A model generated the notes under the pieces. That model had not been told where the DNA came from. It did not search any database and saw only the letters and a program-made list of their open reading frames with translations. A stretch of DNA of 17,140 nucleotides from CAYLMM01 sp964384825 (GTDB taxonomy: Bacteria > Krumholzibacteriota > Krumholzibacteriia > LZORAL124-64-63): contig CAYLMM010000057.1 of NCBI GenBank assembly GCA_964384825.1, forward strand, positions 1 through 17,140. The letters are read 5' to 3'. Every line of letters starts with the position of its first letter. The stretch's first letter is position 1. The translations under genes were made by a program, and so were the position numbers. Below, in pieces: positions 1 to 6,791 of this stretch.

Positions 1-1001
1 ATGCGGGCGAAGCCGCAGACCAGGGTCGAGCCGTAGCGGGGCTTGAACTCGTGCATCCTGCTGCCGTCGACGATCCGCGCGATCACCTCGCGGATGTCGA
101 AGGCCTGGCGGGTATCGACCGGCACGACGCCGTAGAGTTCCTCGGGGTCGTAATGCGGATCCTCGGGCGCGGCGCGCGGGATGGTCTCGCGGTGCGCCGG
201 CCCCAGGTTCTCCACGATGTCGCGCACCAGCCGCAGGGCTTGCGCGTCGTCGTCGGCCAGATGGTCGGCCACCCCGGAGATGCGCGTGTGCACGTCGCCG
301 CCGCCGAGCTGTTCGGCGGTCACGTCCTCGCCGGTGGCGGCCTTCACCAGGGGCGGCCCGCCCAGAAATATCGTCCCCTGTTCCTTGACGATCACGACCT
401 CGTCGCTCATCGCCGGCACGTAGGCCCCGCCGGCAGTGCAGCTGCCCAGCACCGCGCTGATCTGCGGGATGCCCAGGCCCGACATCCGCGCCTGGTTGTA
501 GAAGATCCGCCCGAAATGCTCGCGGTCGGGGAAGACCTCGGCCTGCATGGGCAGGAACGCCCCGCCCGAATCGACCAGGTACACGCAGGGCAGGCGGTTC
601 TCCAGGGCGATCTCCTGGGCCCGCAGATGCTTCTTCACCGTCAGGGGATAGTAGGTGCCGCCCTTGACCGTGGCGTCGTTGGCCACGATCATCACGGGCC
701 GTCCGTGGATCGGGCCCACGCCGGTGATCAGACCCGCGGCCGGCACCGGTTCGCCGTAGACCTCGTGCGCGGCCAGCGGCGATAGTTCCAGAAAGGGGGA
801 TGCGGGGTCGAGCAGCCGCTCGATGCGCTCGCGCACCGGCAGCTTGCCCTGGGCCACGTGGCGCTCGCGGGCCCGCGCCGAGCCACCCTCGCGGATCGCG
901 GCCAGCAGCTCGGCCAGTCGCCGCGCGGCGGCGCGCTGATCTTCGGCGTTGCGCAGGAACGCCGGGTCGTCGGTCCTGATCCGCGAGACGATCCTCTTCA
1001 T
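1..1001 (-). CDS. liuB: Methylcrotonyl-CoA carboxylase, carboxyltransferase (beta) subunit, N-terminal part
   Basis: Carboxyltransferase subunit of a biotin-dependent acyl-CoA carboxylase. It moves CO2 from carboxybiotin to 3-methylcrotonyl-CoA in leucine degradation. The gene enters from the left edge, so only 333 codons from the start are visible; the family is usually about 535 residues. Seen here: a YPLTVKKHLRAQEIA stretch (118-132), the crotonase-fold motif GSCTAGGAYVPAMSDE (186-201), TIFLGGPPLVKAATGE (210-225), and REVIARIVDGSR followed by GSTLVCGFAR at the truncated end. This combination is characteristic of MCC-beta rather than propionyl-CoA carboxylase beta; geranyl-CoA carboxylase is the main alternative. 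The start is the ATG at 1001, preceded by a purine-rich GGGAGGGAGAGG. It is the first gene of its unit and diverges from the hydantoinase. The biotin-carrier subunit would be expected further left, outside the window. Confidence 0.92.
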   Translation of the reverse strand, partial: MKRIVSRIRTDDPAFLRNAEDQRAAARRLAELLAAIREGGSARARERHVAQGKLPVRERIERLLDPASPFLELSPLAAHEVYGEPVPAAGLITGVGPIHGRPVMIVANDATVKGGTYYPLTVKKHLRAQEIALENRLPCVYLVDSGGAFLPMQAEVFPDREHFGRIFYNQARMSGLGIPQISAVLGSCTAGGAYVPAMSDEVVIVKEQGTIFLGGPPLVKAATGEDVTAEQLGGGDVHTRISGVADHLADDDAQALRLVRDIVENLGPAHRETIPRAAPEDPHYDPEELYGVVPVDTRQAFDIREVIARIVDGSRMHEFKPRYGSTLVCGFAR

Positions 1002-1051
1002 GCCCTCTCCCTCCCGGCTCCCCCCTGAGCGGTCGCGATCACGACAGCGGC

Positions 1052-1080
1052 AGTATACCCGCGAACCCGCCTGCGGTCCA
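1052..1080 (-). promoter_or_regulatory. Probable sigma70 promoter of the methylcrotonyl-CoA carboxylase gene
   Basis: On the minus strand a TATACT -10 (1057-1052) lies 17 bp from a TGGACC -35 (1080-1075). The implied start of transcription is near 1045, giving a leader of roughly 44 nt before the ATG at 1001. This is read from sequence match only. Confidence 0.5.
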
Positions 1081-1136
1081 CAAAGGCTGCGAAGATGGTT
1101 GACGATCGCAGGCCCGGCAGCGCCGATCATCGGCCC

Positions 1137-1165
1137 TTGAGTCGCCGCGCCCCCGGCGCTAGGCT
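1137..1165 (+). promoter_or_regulatory. Promoter placed for a leaderless hydantoinase mRNA
   Basis: TTGAGT (1137-1142), a 17-bp spacer, then TAGGCT (1160-1165). Only six bases separate the -10 from the ATG at 1172, so transcription would start at or beside the A of the start codon. No Shine-Dalgarno sequence precedes that ATG, which agrees with a leaderless transcript. Confidence 0.5.
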
Positions 1166-1171
1166 ATCCCC

Positions 1172-2566
1172 ATGAGCCCAACAGAATTCTGGATCCGCAA
1201 CGCCACCCTGGCGACCGGCGACGGCCCGCGCGACGCCGACGTGCGCGTCGCGGGCGAAACCGTCGCCGAGGTGCGTGACAGGCCCGCCGGATCCGAAGCG
1301 TCCCCCGCGGACGCCTCCTCCGCCGACATCGACGCCCGCGGCCTGTGGCTGATGCCCGGCGGCGTCGACGTGCACACCCATTTCGGCATGCCTCTGGCAG
1401 GCGGCGTCCGCAGCCTGGGCTGGAGCGCGAGTTCGGCCGCCGCGCTGCTCGGCGGCACCACAACGATCATCGACTTCGCCAATCCCGCCCGGGGCGAACC
1501 GATCGCCGCCGCGGTCGCCCGCTGGAAGGAGGCCGCCGGACGCTGCCTCTGCGACTGGTCCCTGCACGCGACGGTCAGCGACGCCGCCGCAGAACGTCTG
1601 GCCGAGATCCCCGGCCTGGTCGCCGACGGCCTGCCCACCTTCAAGGCGTTCCTGGCCTACAAGGACCGTCTGATGCTCACGCCCGCGGAACTGGAAGATC
1701 TGATGAGGGCGGTCCGCGCCGCCGGCGGGCGCCTGCTGCTGCACGCGGAGATGGGCGAGCTCAACGCCTCCTGCGAAGCGGCGCTGCTGCACACCGGCCG
1801 CACCGGCCCGCAATGGCATCCCGCCGCACATCCGGCCGATTCGGAAGTCGAGGCGGTGCGCCTGGCGCTCGGCCTGGCCCGGCGCACCGGCTGCCCCCTG
1901 TCGGTGGTGCACGTCTCGACCGCCGGCGCGCTGGCCGACATCGCCGCCGCCCGGGCCGAGGGCCTGGACGTGACCGCCGAGGCCTGCATCCATCATCTGT
2001 ACCGGGACGAATCCGAATACGCCCGGGGCTACGACCAGGCCCTGGCCGCGGTGCTCTCGCCGCCCCTGCGTCCGGCGACCGACGCGGCGGCGCTGCGCGA
2101 CGGACTCGCTTCGGGAACCGTCTCGCACATCGCCACCGACCACTGCGCCTTCCCGCTGGAGATCAAACGACGGGCGGCGGCCGCGGGCGGATTCGTCGCG
2201 GTGCCCAACGGAGCAGGCGGCGTGGGCGCCAGGCTGCTGGTCGTCTACACCGAGTCGGTCGTCCCCGGCGCGATCCCCCCCTGCGCCTGGGTCCGACTCT
2301 GCTGCGAGGCGCCGGCGGACCTGATGGGCCTCGGCGGCCGCAAGGGCCGCATCGCCCCGGGATGGGACGCGGACCTGGTGCTCTTCGATCCCGACGCCGA
2401 CCGGACATCCCTGCCGGTAGCCGGCGACGGCTCACTCTGGAAGGGCGCGAACTGGCAGGGAGCCGTCCGCGACGTTTGGCGTCGCGGAGAGTCGGCGGTG
2501 CGGAAAGGGAAATTGATCGACGATATCCAGCCCGGCCGCCGGATCCCCCGGCAATTCACGCTCTGA
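1172..2566 (+). CDS. hydA: Dihydropyrimidinase / D-hydantoinase
   Basis: Cytosolic zinc amidohydrolase that opens the ring of 5,6-dihydropyrimidines (second step of reductive pyrimidine breakdown) or of 5-substituted hydantoins. It is 464 residues, normal for the family. The metal and active-site residues are all present: H68 and H70 in DVHTH, the lysine carboxylated in the family K158 in TFKAF, H191 in LLLHAE, H247 in VVHVST and D323 in ATDHC. Their spacing matches known hydantoinases almost residue for residue. The substrate-contacting Y163, S296 and N346 are also conserved. The family's usual PNGxPGxExRL loop here reads PNGAGGVGARL, so the usual Glu is absent. No dihydropyrimidine dehydrogenase or beta-ureidopropionase lies beside it, so pyrimidine and hydantoin substrates cannot be told apart. 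ATG at 1172 is chosen because the protein begins there with the usual N-terminal beta strand and a well-placed promoter ends just upstream. Confidence 0.92.
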   Translation: MSPTEFWIRNATLATGDGPRDADVRVAGETVAEVRDRPAGSEASPADASSADIDARGLWLMPGGVDVHTHFGMPLAGGVRSLGWSASSAAALLGGTTTIIDFANPARGEPIAAAVARWKEAAGRCLCDWSLHATVSDAAAERLAEIPGLVADGLPTFKAFLAYKDRLMLTPAELEDLMRAVRAAGGRLLLHAEMGELNASCEAALLHTGRTGPQWHPAAHPADSEVEAVRLALGLARRTGCPLSVVHVSTAGALADIAAARAEGLDVTAEACIHHLYRDESEYARGYDQALAAVLSPPLRPATDAAALRDGLASGTVSHIATDHCAFPLEIKRRAAAAGGFVAVPNGAGGVGARLLVVYTESVVPGAIPPCAWVRLCCEAPADLMGLGGRKGRIAPGWDADLVLFDPDADRTSLPVAGDGSLWKGANWQGAVRDVWRRGESAVRKGKLIDDIQPGRRIPRQFTL

Positions 2567-2601
2567 TTCTTCTTTATGATTGATTCTTAGATCGGGATTT
2601 G

Positions 2602-2610
2602 TGGTATAAT
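2602..2610 (+). promoter_or_regulatory. Extended -10 promoter upstream of the candidate ncRNA
   Basis: TGGTATAAT is a consensus -10 hexamer (2605-2610) with the TG of an extended -10 element. A TTGATT sits at 2580-2585 with a long 19-bp spacer, which an extended -10 tolerates. It is one of the strongest promoter matches in the window and lies in an unusually AT-rich patch. No credible coding start follows it, so the expected product is an RNA starting near 2617. Confidence 0.65.
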
Positions 2611-2616
2611 CACATC

Positions 2617-3020
2617 TGCAACCCAGCGGTTTCCGGTTTCGAGAAGACTCACTCGCCCGCAAGGCGATTCTCGGCTCCGGACGGGTCGCCGGCCCGGCCC
2701 TTCACCCATGTTGATGGGGCGGTCGGGCCGAGACATCTCCAACATCTCGGAGAGCGGGTGGATCAGCCCCCGCAGAACCGGCCCCGGCGGATTCGCCCGC
2801 CGATCGGACAGCCGCCGGGCCGGACTCCGAAAGAGAAGGAACGACAACGGCTCGCGCCCCTTCCGGCGCTCGCAGGACAAGCTGACGCTCGAAAGCCGGA
2901 GACTCGCCTGAAGCGACCGGCAACCCGCTGCGCAGACACAGGAAGGGGCGCCGATTCATCCTCGGTCGCCGTCGGCAACCCGGTCTCCCCCCGAGCCGGA
3001 CCCGGCGGCGGCCGTTTTTT
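2617..3020 (+). ncRNA. Candidate structured non-coding RNA of about 400 nt
   Basis: This stretch has no protein gene I can support but has the architecture of an RNA gene: the extended -10 promoter just upstream, a strong intrinsic terminator at its end, and dense secondary structure. Helices read by eye: (a) CCGG 2633-2636/2677-2680, a symmetric 3x3 internal loop, then CGAGAA 2640-2645/TTCTCG 2668-2673; (b) CGGCCCG/CGGGCCG around an inner CCCAT-GTTG-ATGGG hairpin (about 2690-2730); (c) CCGAGA 2728-2733/TCTCGG 2745-2750, which overlaps and would compete with (b); (d) GCGGG 2754-2758/CCCGC 2769-2773; (e) 12 bp with one bulged C, 2778-2790/2812-2823; (f) a perfect 11-bp long-range helix 2854-2864/2941-2951 enclosing hairpin (g) GCCGG 2895-2899/CCGGC 2917-2921; (h) the terminator. 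GCAACCC occurs three times (2618, 2920, 2975). I looked for tmRNA, RNase P, SRP and 6S RNA signatures and recognised none. Strand and ends are inferred. High GC makes some pairing expected by chance, but not the whole set. Confidence 0.5.
2963..3020 (+). terminator. Intrinsic terminator of the candidate ncRNA
   Basis: A 13-bp stem (2963-2975 with 3002-3014, two G-U pairs) is followed immediately by six T (3015-3020). Its 26-nt loop holds a further hairpin, CCGG 2980-2983/2996-2999 with CTC/GAG inside. It ends 10 bp before the stop codon of the convergent rrf2-type gene. The T-run is on the plus strand, so it serves transcription coming from 2617. Confidence 0.75.
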
Positions 3021-3029
3021 CTCCCGGAT

Positions 3030-3491
3030 TCAGGAACCGTCCTTCGTGGCGTTCCCGGTGCTGCCGGTCACCCGCTCGATCAGCGTGTCGCATTCGATCG
3101 GCTCATCGAGGATCTCCTGCAAGGTCGTTTCGGCGAATGCCTCCTCGACAGAGGCGATCGCCGCATCCAGACGCCGGTGCAAGGGACAGAGATTGGGATT
3201 GTGACTCTCGATCCCGAGCGGGCAGGATTCGATCCTCTTGATCGGATCGACCGCGTTGACGATCTCCAGCAGGCTCTGGTCGGCGGGTTCGTTGACCAGC
3301 ACGAACCCGCCGCGCAAACCGCGCTGGGAAGTGACCAGCCCCTGTCGCACCAACCCCTGCATCACTTTGGCCAGATAGCTCTGAGGTATGGACATGGTTT
3401 CTGCGATGTACTGCGCGGTTCGGGGTTCGCCCGGCGTATGGGCCAGGCAAAGCACTGCACGTAAAGCATATTCTACGGTCTGAGAAAACAT
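3030..3491 (-). CDS. Rrf2-family transcriptional regulator (NsrR/IscR-like)
   Basis: Dimeric winged-helix repressor of the Rrf2 family, whose members often sense nitric oxide, iron-sulfur status or redox state through a bound cluster. It is 153 residues from the ATG at 3491. Seen: the N-terminal family start MFSQTVEYALRAVLCLA, the wing GLVTSQRGLRGGF (51-63), and SCPLGIES...LCPLHRRLD with Cys90 and Cys102, plus Cys134. These three can serve as cluster ligands, although the spacing (C-x11-C) differs from the C-x5-C-x5-C of classical NsrR/IscR. Three ATGs stand in tandem; the third (3491) is chosen because GGAGG lies 7 nt upstream and the family begins MFSQ or MxLS. It diverges from hcp, a common NO-responsive target, and its own promoter contains a palindrome, so autorepression and hcp control are likely. 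The inducing signal is inferred. Confidence 0.88.
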   Translation of the reverse strand: MFSQTVEYALRAVLCLAHTPGEPRTAQYIAETMSIPQSYLAKVMQGLVRQGLVTSQRGLRGGFVLVNEPADQSLLEIVNAVDPIKRIESCPLGIESHNPNLCPLHRRLDAAIASVEEAFAETTLQEILDEPIECDTLIERVTGSTGNATKDGS

Positions 3492-3562
3492 CATCATTCC
3501 TCCAACTGGTACCAGCCCCCACAACTGTTCCAGCATAACAAATATTTAGACCTTGATCTCTT

Positions 3563-3591
3563 ATTATAGGGTGTTAAAGTTGCAACACCAA
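3563..3591 (-). promoter_or_regulatory. Promoter of the Rrf2-family gene
   Basis: On the minus strand: TTGGTG -35 (3591-3586), a 17-bp spacer, and a consensus TATAAT -10 (3568-3563). The predicted leader to the ATG at 3491 is about 65 nt. The same AT-rich core reads TATTAT on the plus strand (3562-3567), so it could also serve as the -10 of hcp, but no good plus-strand -35 is visible. Confidence 0.6.
3570..3589. promoter_or_regulatory. Candidate operator palindrome between rrf2-type gene and hcp
   Basis: GGTGTT (3570-3575) and AACACC (3584-3589) form an inverted repeat with an 8-bp centre. It fills the spacer of the rrf2-type promoter and lies about 50 bp upstream of the hcp start codon. This is the position expected for an operator from which the Rrf2 protein represses itself and hcp. 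The regulator assignment is inferred from position. Confidence 0.5.
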
Positions 3592-3638
3592 ACAGGACAT
3601 GATTGTCTTTTTATCCTTTTACTCTGGGAGACGCTTTC

Positions 3639-5303
3639 ATGGAGATGTTCTGCTACCAGTGCGAACAAGCCGCCAAGGGCACCGGATGCGACGCGTTCGG
3701 CATCTGCGGCAAGAGCCCCGAAGTCGCCGCCCTGCAGGATCTGCTGCTGGCCGCCGCCCAGGGAATCAGCATGAACGCCGCTGCCGCGGGACGCAGCGAT
3801 CACGATATGGACATCTTCGTGATCGAAGCCCTGTTCACCACCGTGACCAACGTCGACTTCGATCCCGACCGTCTGGACGCGCTGCTGGACCGGGGCGCCC
3901 TGCTGTTGGAACGCAGCCGCGAATTCGCCGCGAGCGCCGGCGAGCCCCAGGGCGCCGCGGCTCTGGTGCCCGTCTCCACGCGCGAAGGGCGCGTCGCCCA
4001 GGCCGCCACCCACGGCGTCCAGGCGCATATCGCCTCCTACGGCGCCGACGCCTCCGGCCTGATCGACATGATCGTCTACGGATTGAAGGGCGCCGCCTCC
4101 TACGCGGACCACGCCAGTATCCTTGGCAAGGAGGATCCCGCGGTCTACGCCGAGTTCCACCGCCTGCTGGCAATCACCGGCAAGACCGATCACCGGGGCG
4201 ACGACCTGCTGGACGTCGCGATGCAGACCGGCGCGCTGAGCCTGCGCGTGATGGAGCTGCTGGACTCGGCCAACACCGGCGCCTACGGACACCCCGAGCC
4301 GACGCGCGTCAACACCGAGGCCGTCGCGGGCAAGTGCGTATTGATCTCGGGCCACGACCTGCGCGATCTCGACGCCCTGCTCGATCAGACCGCCGGCAAG
4401 GGCATCAACGTCTACACCCACGGCGAGATGCTGCCCTGCCACGCCTATCCCGGGTTGAAGAAGCATCCCCACCTGGCGGGCAACTGGGGCGGCGCCTGGC
4501 AGGACCAGGCCAAGGACTTCGCCGCGTTCCCCGGCGCGATCCTGATGACCACCAACTGCATCCAGAAGCCGCGCGAATCCTACAACGAACGGATCTTCAC
4601 CTGCGGCCTGGTGGGCTGGCCCGGCGTGACGCACATCGCCGACCGGAACTTCGGGCCGGTGATCGCCGCGGCGCTGGCCGCGCCCGGATTCGCCGAGAGC
4701 GCGGCTCCCCGCGAGATCACCGTCGGCTTCGGCCGCAACGCGGTGCTCGGGGTCGCGGACACGGTCATCGACGCGGTCAAGAGCGGCGCCATCCGCCACT
4801 TCTTCCTGATCGGCGGCTGCGACGGGATCAAGCCCGGCCGCAGCTACTACACCGAGCTGGCGACCAAGGTCCCCGAGGACTGCGTCGTGATGACCCTGGC
4901 CTGCGGCAAGTTCCGCTTCAACAAGCTGGAGTTCGGCGAGATCGGCGGGCTGCCGCGGCTGCTGGACATCGGCCAGTGCAACGACGCCTATTCGGCGATC
5001 CGCATCGCCGGCGCCCTGGCCGAGGCCTTCGGCTGCGGCGTGAACGATCTGCCGCTGTCTCTGGTGCTGAGCTGGTACGAGCAGAAGGCGATCACCGTCC
5101 TGCTGGCGCTGCTGCACCTGGGCGTGTCGGGCATCCGCATCGGACCGAGCCTGCCGGCGTTCCTGACCCCGAACGTGATCGACGTGCTGGTCGAGAAGTT
5201 CGACGTGAAGCCGATCACCACCGCCGACCAGGATCTGGCCGACATGCTGGGCGAAACGGTCGGCGCCGCGGACCGACGCCGGGCATCCCGGCCGACGCGA
5301 TAG
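3639..5303 (+). CDS. hcp: Hybrid cluster protein (hydroxylamine reductase), class I
   Basis: Cytosolic iron-sulfur enzyme now known mainly as an NO reductase in nitrosative-stress defence; it also reduces hydroxylamine to ammonia. It is 554 residues, like the roughly 550-residue class I enzymes of strict anaerobes. The N-terminal [4Fe-4S] ligands are C5-x2-C8-x8-C17-x5-C23, the class I spacing rather than the C-x2-C-x11-C-x6-C of enterobacterial class II. All hybrid-cluster ligands are present: H239, E263, C307, C394 (GGCDG), C422 (ACGKFRF), C447 and E481 (WYEQKA). The start at 3639 has GGGAG 8 nt upstream; a TTG at 3603 in frame lacks such support. The last dozen residues (DRRRASRPTR) look like a low-conservation tail. 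No hcr reductase gene is adjacent. It diverges from an Rrf2 regulator and ends at a strong terminator, so it appears to be a single-gene unit. Confidence 0.96.
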   Translation: MEMFCYQCEQAAKGTGCDAFGICGKSPEVAALQDLLLAAAQGISMNAAAAGRSDHDMDIFVIEALFTTVTNVDFDPDRLDALLDRGALLLERSREFAASAGEPQGAAALVPVSTREGRVAQAATHGVQAHIASYGADASGLIDMIVYGLKGAASYADHASILGKEDPAVYAEFHRLLAITGKTDHRGDDLLDVAMQTGALSLRVMELLDSANTGAYGHPEPTRVNTEAVAGKCVLISGHDLRDLDALLDQTAGKGINVYTHGEMLPCHAYPGLKKHPHLAGNWGGAWQDQAKDFAAFPGAILMTTNCIQKPRESYNERIFTCGLVGWPGVTHIADRNFGPVIAAALAAPGFAESAAPREITVGFGRNAVLGVADTVIDAVKSGAIRHFFLIGGCDGIKPGRSYYTELATKVPEDCVVMTLACGKFRFNKLEFGEIGGLPRLLDIGQCNDAYSAIRIAGALAEAFGCGVNDLPLSLVLSWYEQKAITVLLALLHLGVSGIRIGPSLPAFLTPNVIDVLVEKFDVKPITTADQDLADMLGETVGAADRRRASRPTR

Positions 5304-5332
5304 CGTTCGGATGGGCTGCGATTGGAAAGAAG

Positions 5333-5363
5333 CGAGGCCCGGCAGCCGCCGGGCCTCGTTTTT
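5333..5363 (+). terminator. Intrinsic terminator of hcp, possibly bidirectional
   Basis: A perfect 11-bp stem (5333-5343 with 5348-5358), tetraloop AGCC, then five T (5359-5363). It lies between the convergent hcp and COG3014-type genes. The minus-strand side has only an interrupted T stretch (CTTCTTT), so action on the opposite unit would be weaker. Confidence 0.85.
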
Positions 5364-5393
5364 CGTCGGGATGCAAAATCGCGCGGGGCGGGT

Positions 5394-6791
5394 TCAGAAG
5401 ACCCGGCGGCTGAGAAAGACCCGGCCGCCGGCGCGGACGGCCACCCCCTCGATCATCTCGCTGCCCACGGGCCTCCCCGCCGCGTCGATCAGCTCGACCC
5501 GCAGATCGTGGACCCCGGGCGGCAGGCTCAGACGGGCCATGGCCACCTCGTGGGGCAGGGTCAGCCAGCTGCGGGTGTCGGCCTGCTCGGTCGCGGCGCC
5601 GAAGATATTGGCCAGGAAACCGGCCAGGGCGCTTTCGTTTTCCGCCTTCTCGGTCAACGCGTACTTGGCCAGGCCGCGGGCGATGGTCTTGATCATCACG
5701 CCGCCCAGGGCGTGGTCGAACTCGTGTCCGACCCGGCCCGCCACGTCCGAGACGACCACCGTCCGGGCGTGGGAGGCGCCGACCTCCGCGCTGACGTTGG
5801 CCCCCGCGACCGCGGGCGGATGATCGACCAGCTCCGGCACGGCGATCCGCAGCCAGTATTCGATGTCCGCGCCCGAGGACCAGCCGTGGATCGCGCGGCC
5901 GTGCAGATCCGTCGCCCAGACATTGCGATCGTCGTAATCGTCGTCCGCGAAGATGGGGATGTCGATCGGGCGCGAGACCTTCATCGGGGCGTAGCCCAGT
6001 TCGAGCAGCAGCACCACCTCGCCGCGGCCGGTCGTCGGCGGCGGCGTTTCTTCCGGCAGCAGGTCCGGATGGCCTTGGCGGATCTCGGCCAGCTGCTCGG
6101 CGAATCCCAGCCGGGCGCCGGTGCGGGCCAGATCGGCTCCCAGCCACGGGGGCGTGGCCTGGGAGAGTTCGCCGGCCGCCGCCGCGTAGGCCTCGGCCGC
6201 CGCGCGATAGGCGATGAAGGCGTCGTTGAGCTCGCCGCCCCACTCGAAGATCAACCCCGCGAAATAGGCCAGAAAGGCGTTCTGATCCAGGGCCTCGGCC
6301 TCGTCCGATTCGATCCGCGACCGGATCTCGCCGAGCAGCAGGCCGGCCTTGCGGGCCTCGACCAGCGCCCCGTCGCGCTGGCCGAGATAGACGTAGTTCA
6401 GGGCGCGGAAGTACGGCACCATCGCCATCTCGTTCGGGGTGGCGCGGTAGGAGATGGAGTTGTCGTTGGAGACGAGCGAGAAGACGCCCTCGCTGATGCT
6501 CTTGGTGTAGAGATCGGCCGCCAGCTGCTCGGCCTCGGCGAAGACGGCGTTGCTCTCTTCCCAGCGATCGGCGTAGTGCAGCACCAGCCCCTGCTCGAGC
6601 AGGTTCAGCAGGCGGTCCTTGCCGCGCGACCCCTTCTCGATGCCGGCCAGCGCCTTGTCGAAGGCGCCGTCGGCCAGATCGGCGCGCAGCATCGCGTGGC
6701 GGTCGACGTAGGTCGAGCAGCCCCCGAGCAGGATCAGCAGCGCCAGCCCCGCCAGCAGGCCGGCGCTCCTGTTTCGAACCCGCAGGATCAC
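5394..6791 (-). CDS. COG3014-type lipoprotein, function unknown, partner of LpoB
   Basis: Predicted lipoprotein of 465 residues resembling the uncharacterised COG3014 family. It has a short basic N-terminus, a hydrophobic segment (about 10-24) and a lipobox LGGC with the lipidated Cys at 25. The N-terminal half is Ala/Leu-rich helical and TPR-like (about 35-230: repeated LLxxG, AxxxAxxA patterns); a conserved family-like stretch is FSLVSNDNSISYRATPNE (104-121). The C-terminal half is beta-rich, with a VxxVxGRVGHEFDHALGG segment (354-372) and a final strand-rich domain. The start is GTG at 6791, which overlaps the lpoB stop by 4 nt (GTGA), so the two are translationally coupled. In gammaproteobacteria COG3014 genes also sit beside lpoB/ycfL, so a role at the cell wall or outer membrane is likely but unproven. 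Confidence 0.78.
   Translation of the reverse strand: MILRVRNRSAGLLAGLALLILLGGCSTYVDRHAMLRADLADGAFDKALAGIEKGSRGKDRLLNLLEQGLVLHYADRWEESNAVFAEAEQLAADLYTKSISEGVFSLVSNDNSISYRATPNEMAMVPYFRALNYVYLGQRDGALVEARKAGLLLGEIRSRIESDEAEALDQNAFLAYFAGLIFEWGGELNDAFIAYRAAAEAYAAAAGELSQATPPWLGADLARTGARLGFAEQLAEIRQGHPDLLPEETPPPTTGRGEVVLLLELGYAPMKVSRPIDIPIFADDDYDDRNVWATDLHGRAIHGWSSGADIEYWLRIAVPELVDHPPAVAGANVSAEVGASHARTVVVSDVAGRVGHEFDHALGGVMIKTIARGLAKYALTEKAENESALAGFLANIFGAATEQADTRSWLTLPHEVAMARLSLPPGVHDLRVELIDAAGRPVGSEMIEGVAVRAGGRVFLSRRVF

Noticed and set aside
51..785. A 244-codon plus-strand open frame at the left edge
   Set aside because: Antisense shadow of the methylcrotonyl-CoA carboxylase gene, whose motifs read cleanly on the minus strand.
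1045..1080. T-arm-like GGGTTCGCGGG as a tRNA fragment on the minus strand
   Set aside because: The flanking bases do not form a T stem and no anticodon or acceptor arms are present; it fits better as promoter spacer.
2911..2990. SAM or SAH riboswitch, suggested by the GGCAACC strings
   Set aside because: The surrounding conserved cores of these riboswitches are absent and no methionine-cycle gene follows; the element lies convergent to the next gene.
2617..3020. Identity as tmRNA or RNase P RNA
   Set aside because: The size fits, but I find no tRNA-like 3' end with GGTTCGA...CCA and no tag-peptide frame for tmRNA, and no GGAAAGTCC-type conserved core for RNase P. A covariance-model search would settle it.
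2599..3204. A 201-codon plus-strand open frame over the ncRNA candidate
   Set aside because: It would start before the predicted transcription start, has no ribosome site, crosses the terminator and runs into the regulator gene on the opposite strand; the translation is Pro/Arg/Ser-rich without motifs.
3564..5117. A 517-codon minus-strand open frame opposite hcp
   Set aside because: Antisense shadow; all hybrid-cluster ligands are on the plus strand.
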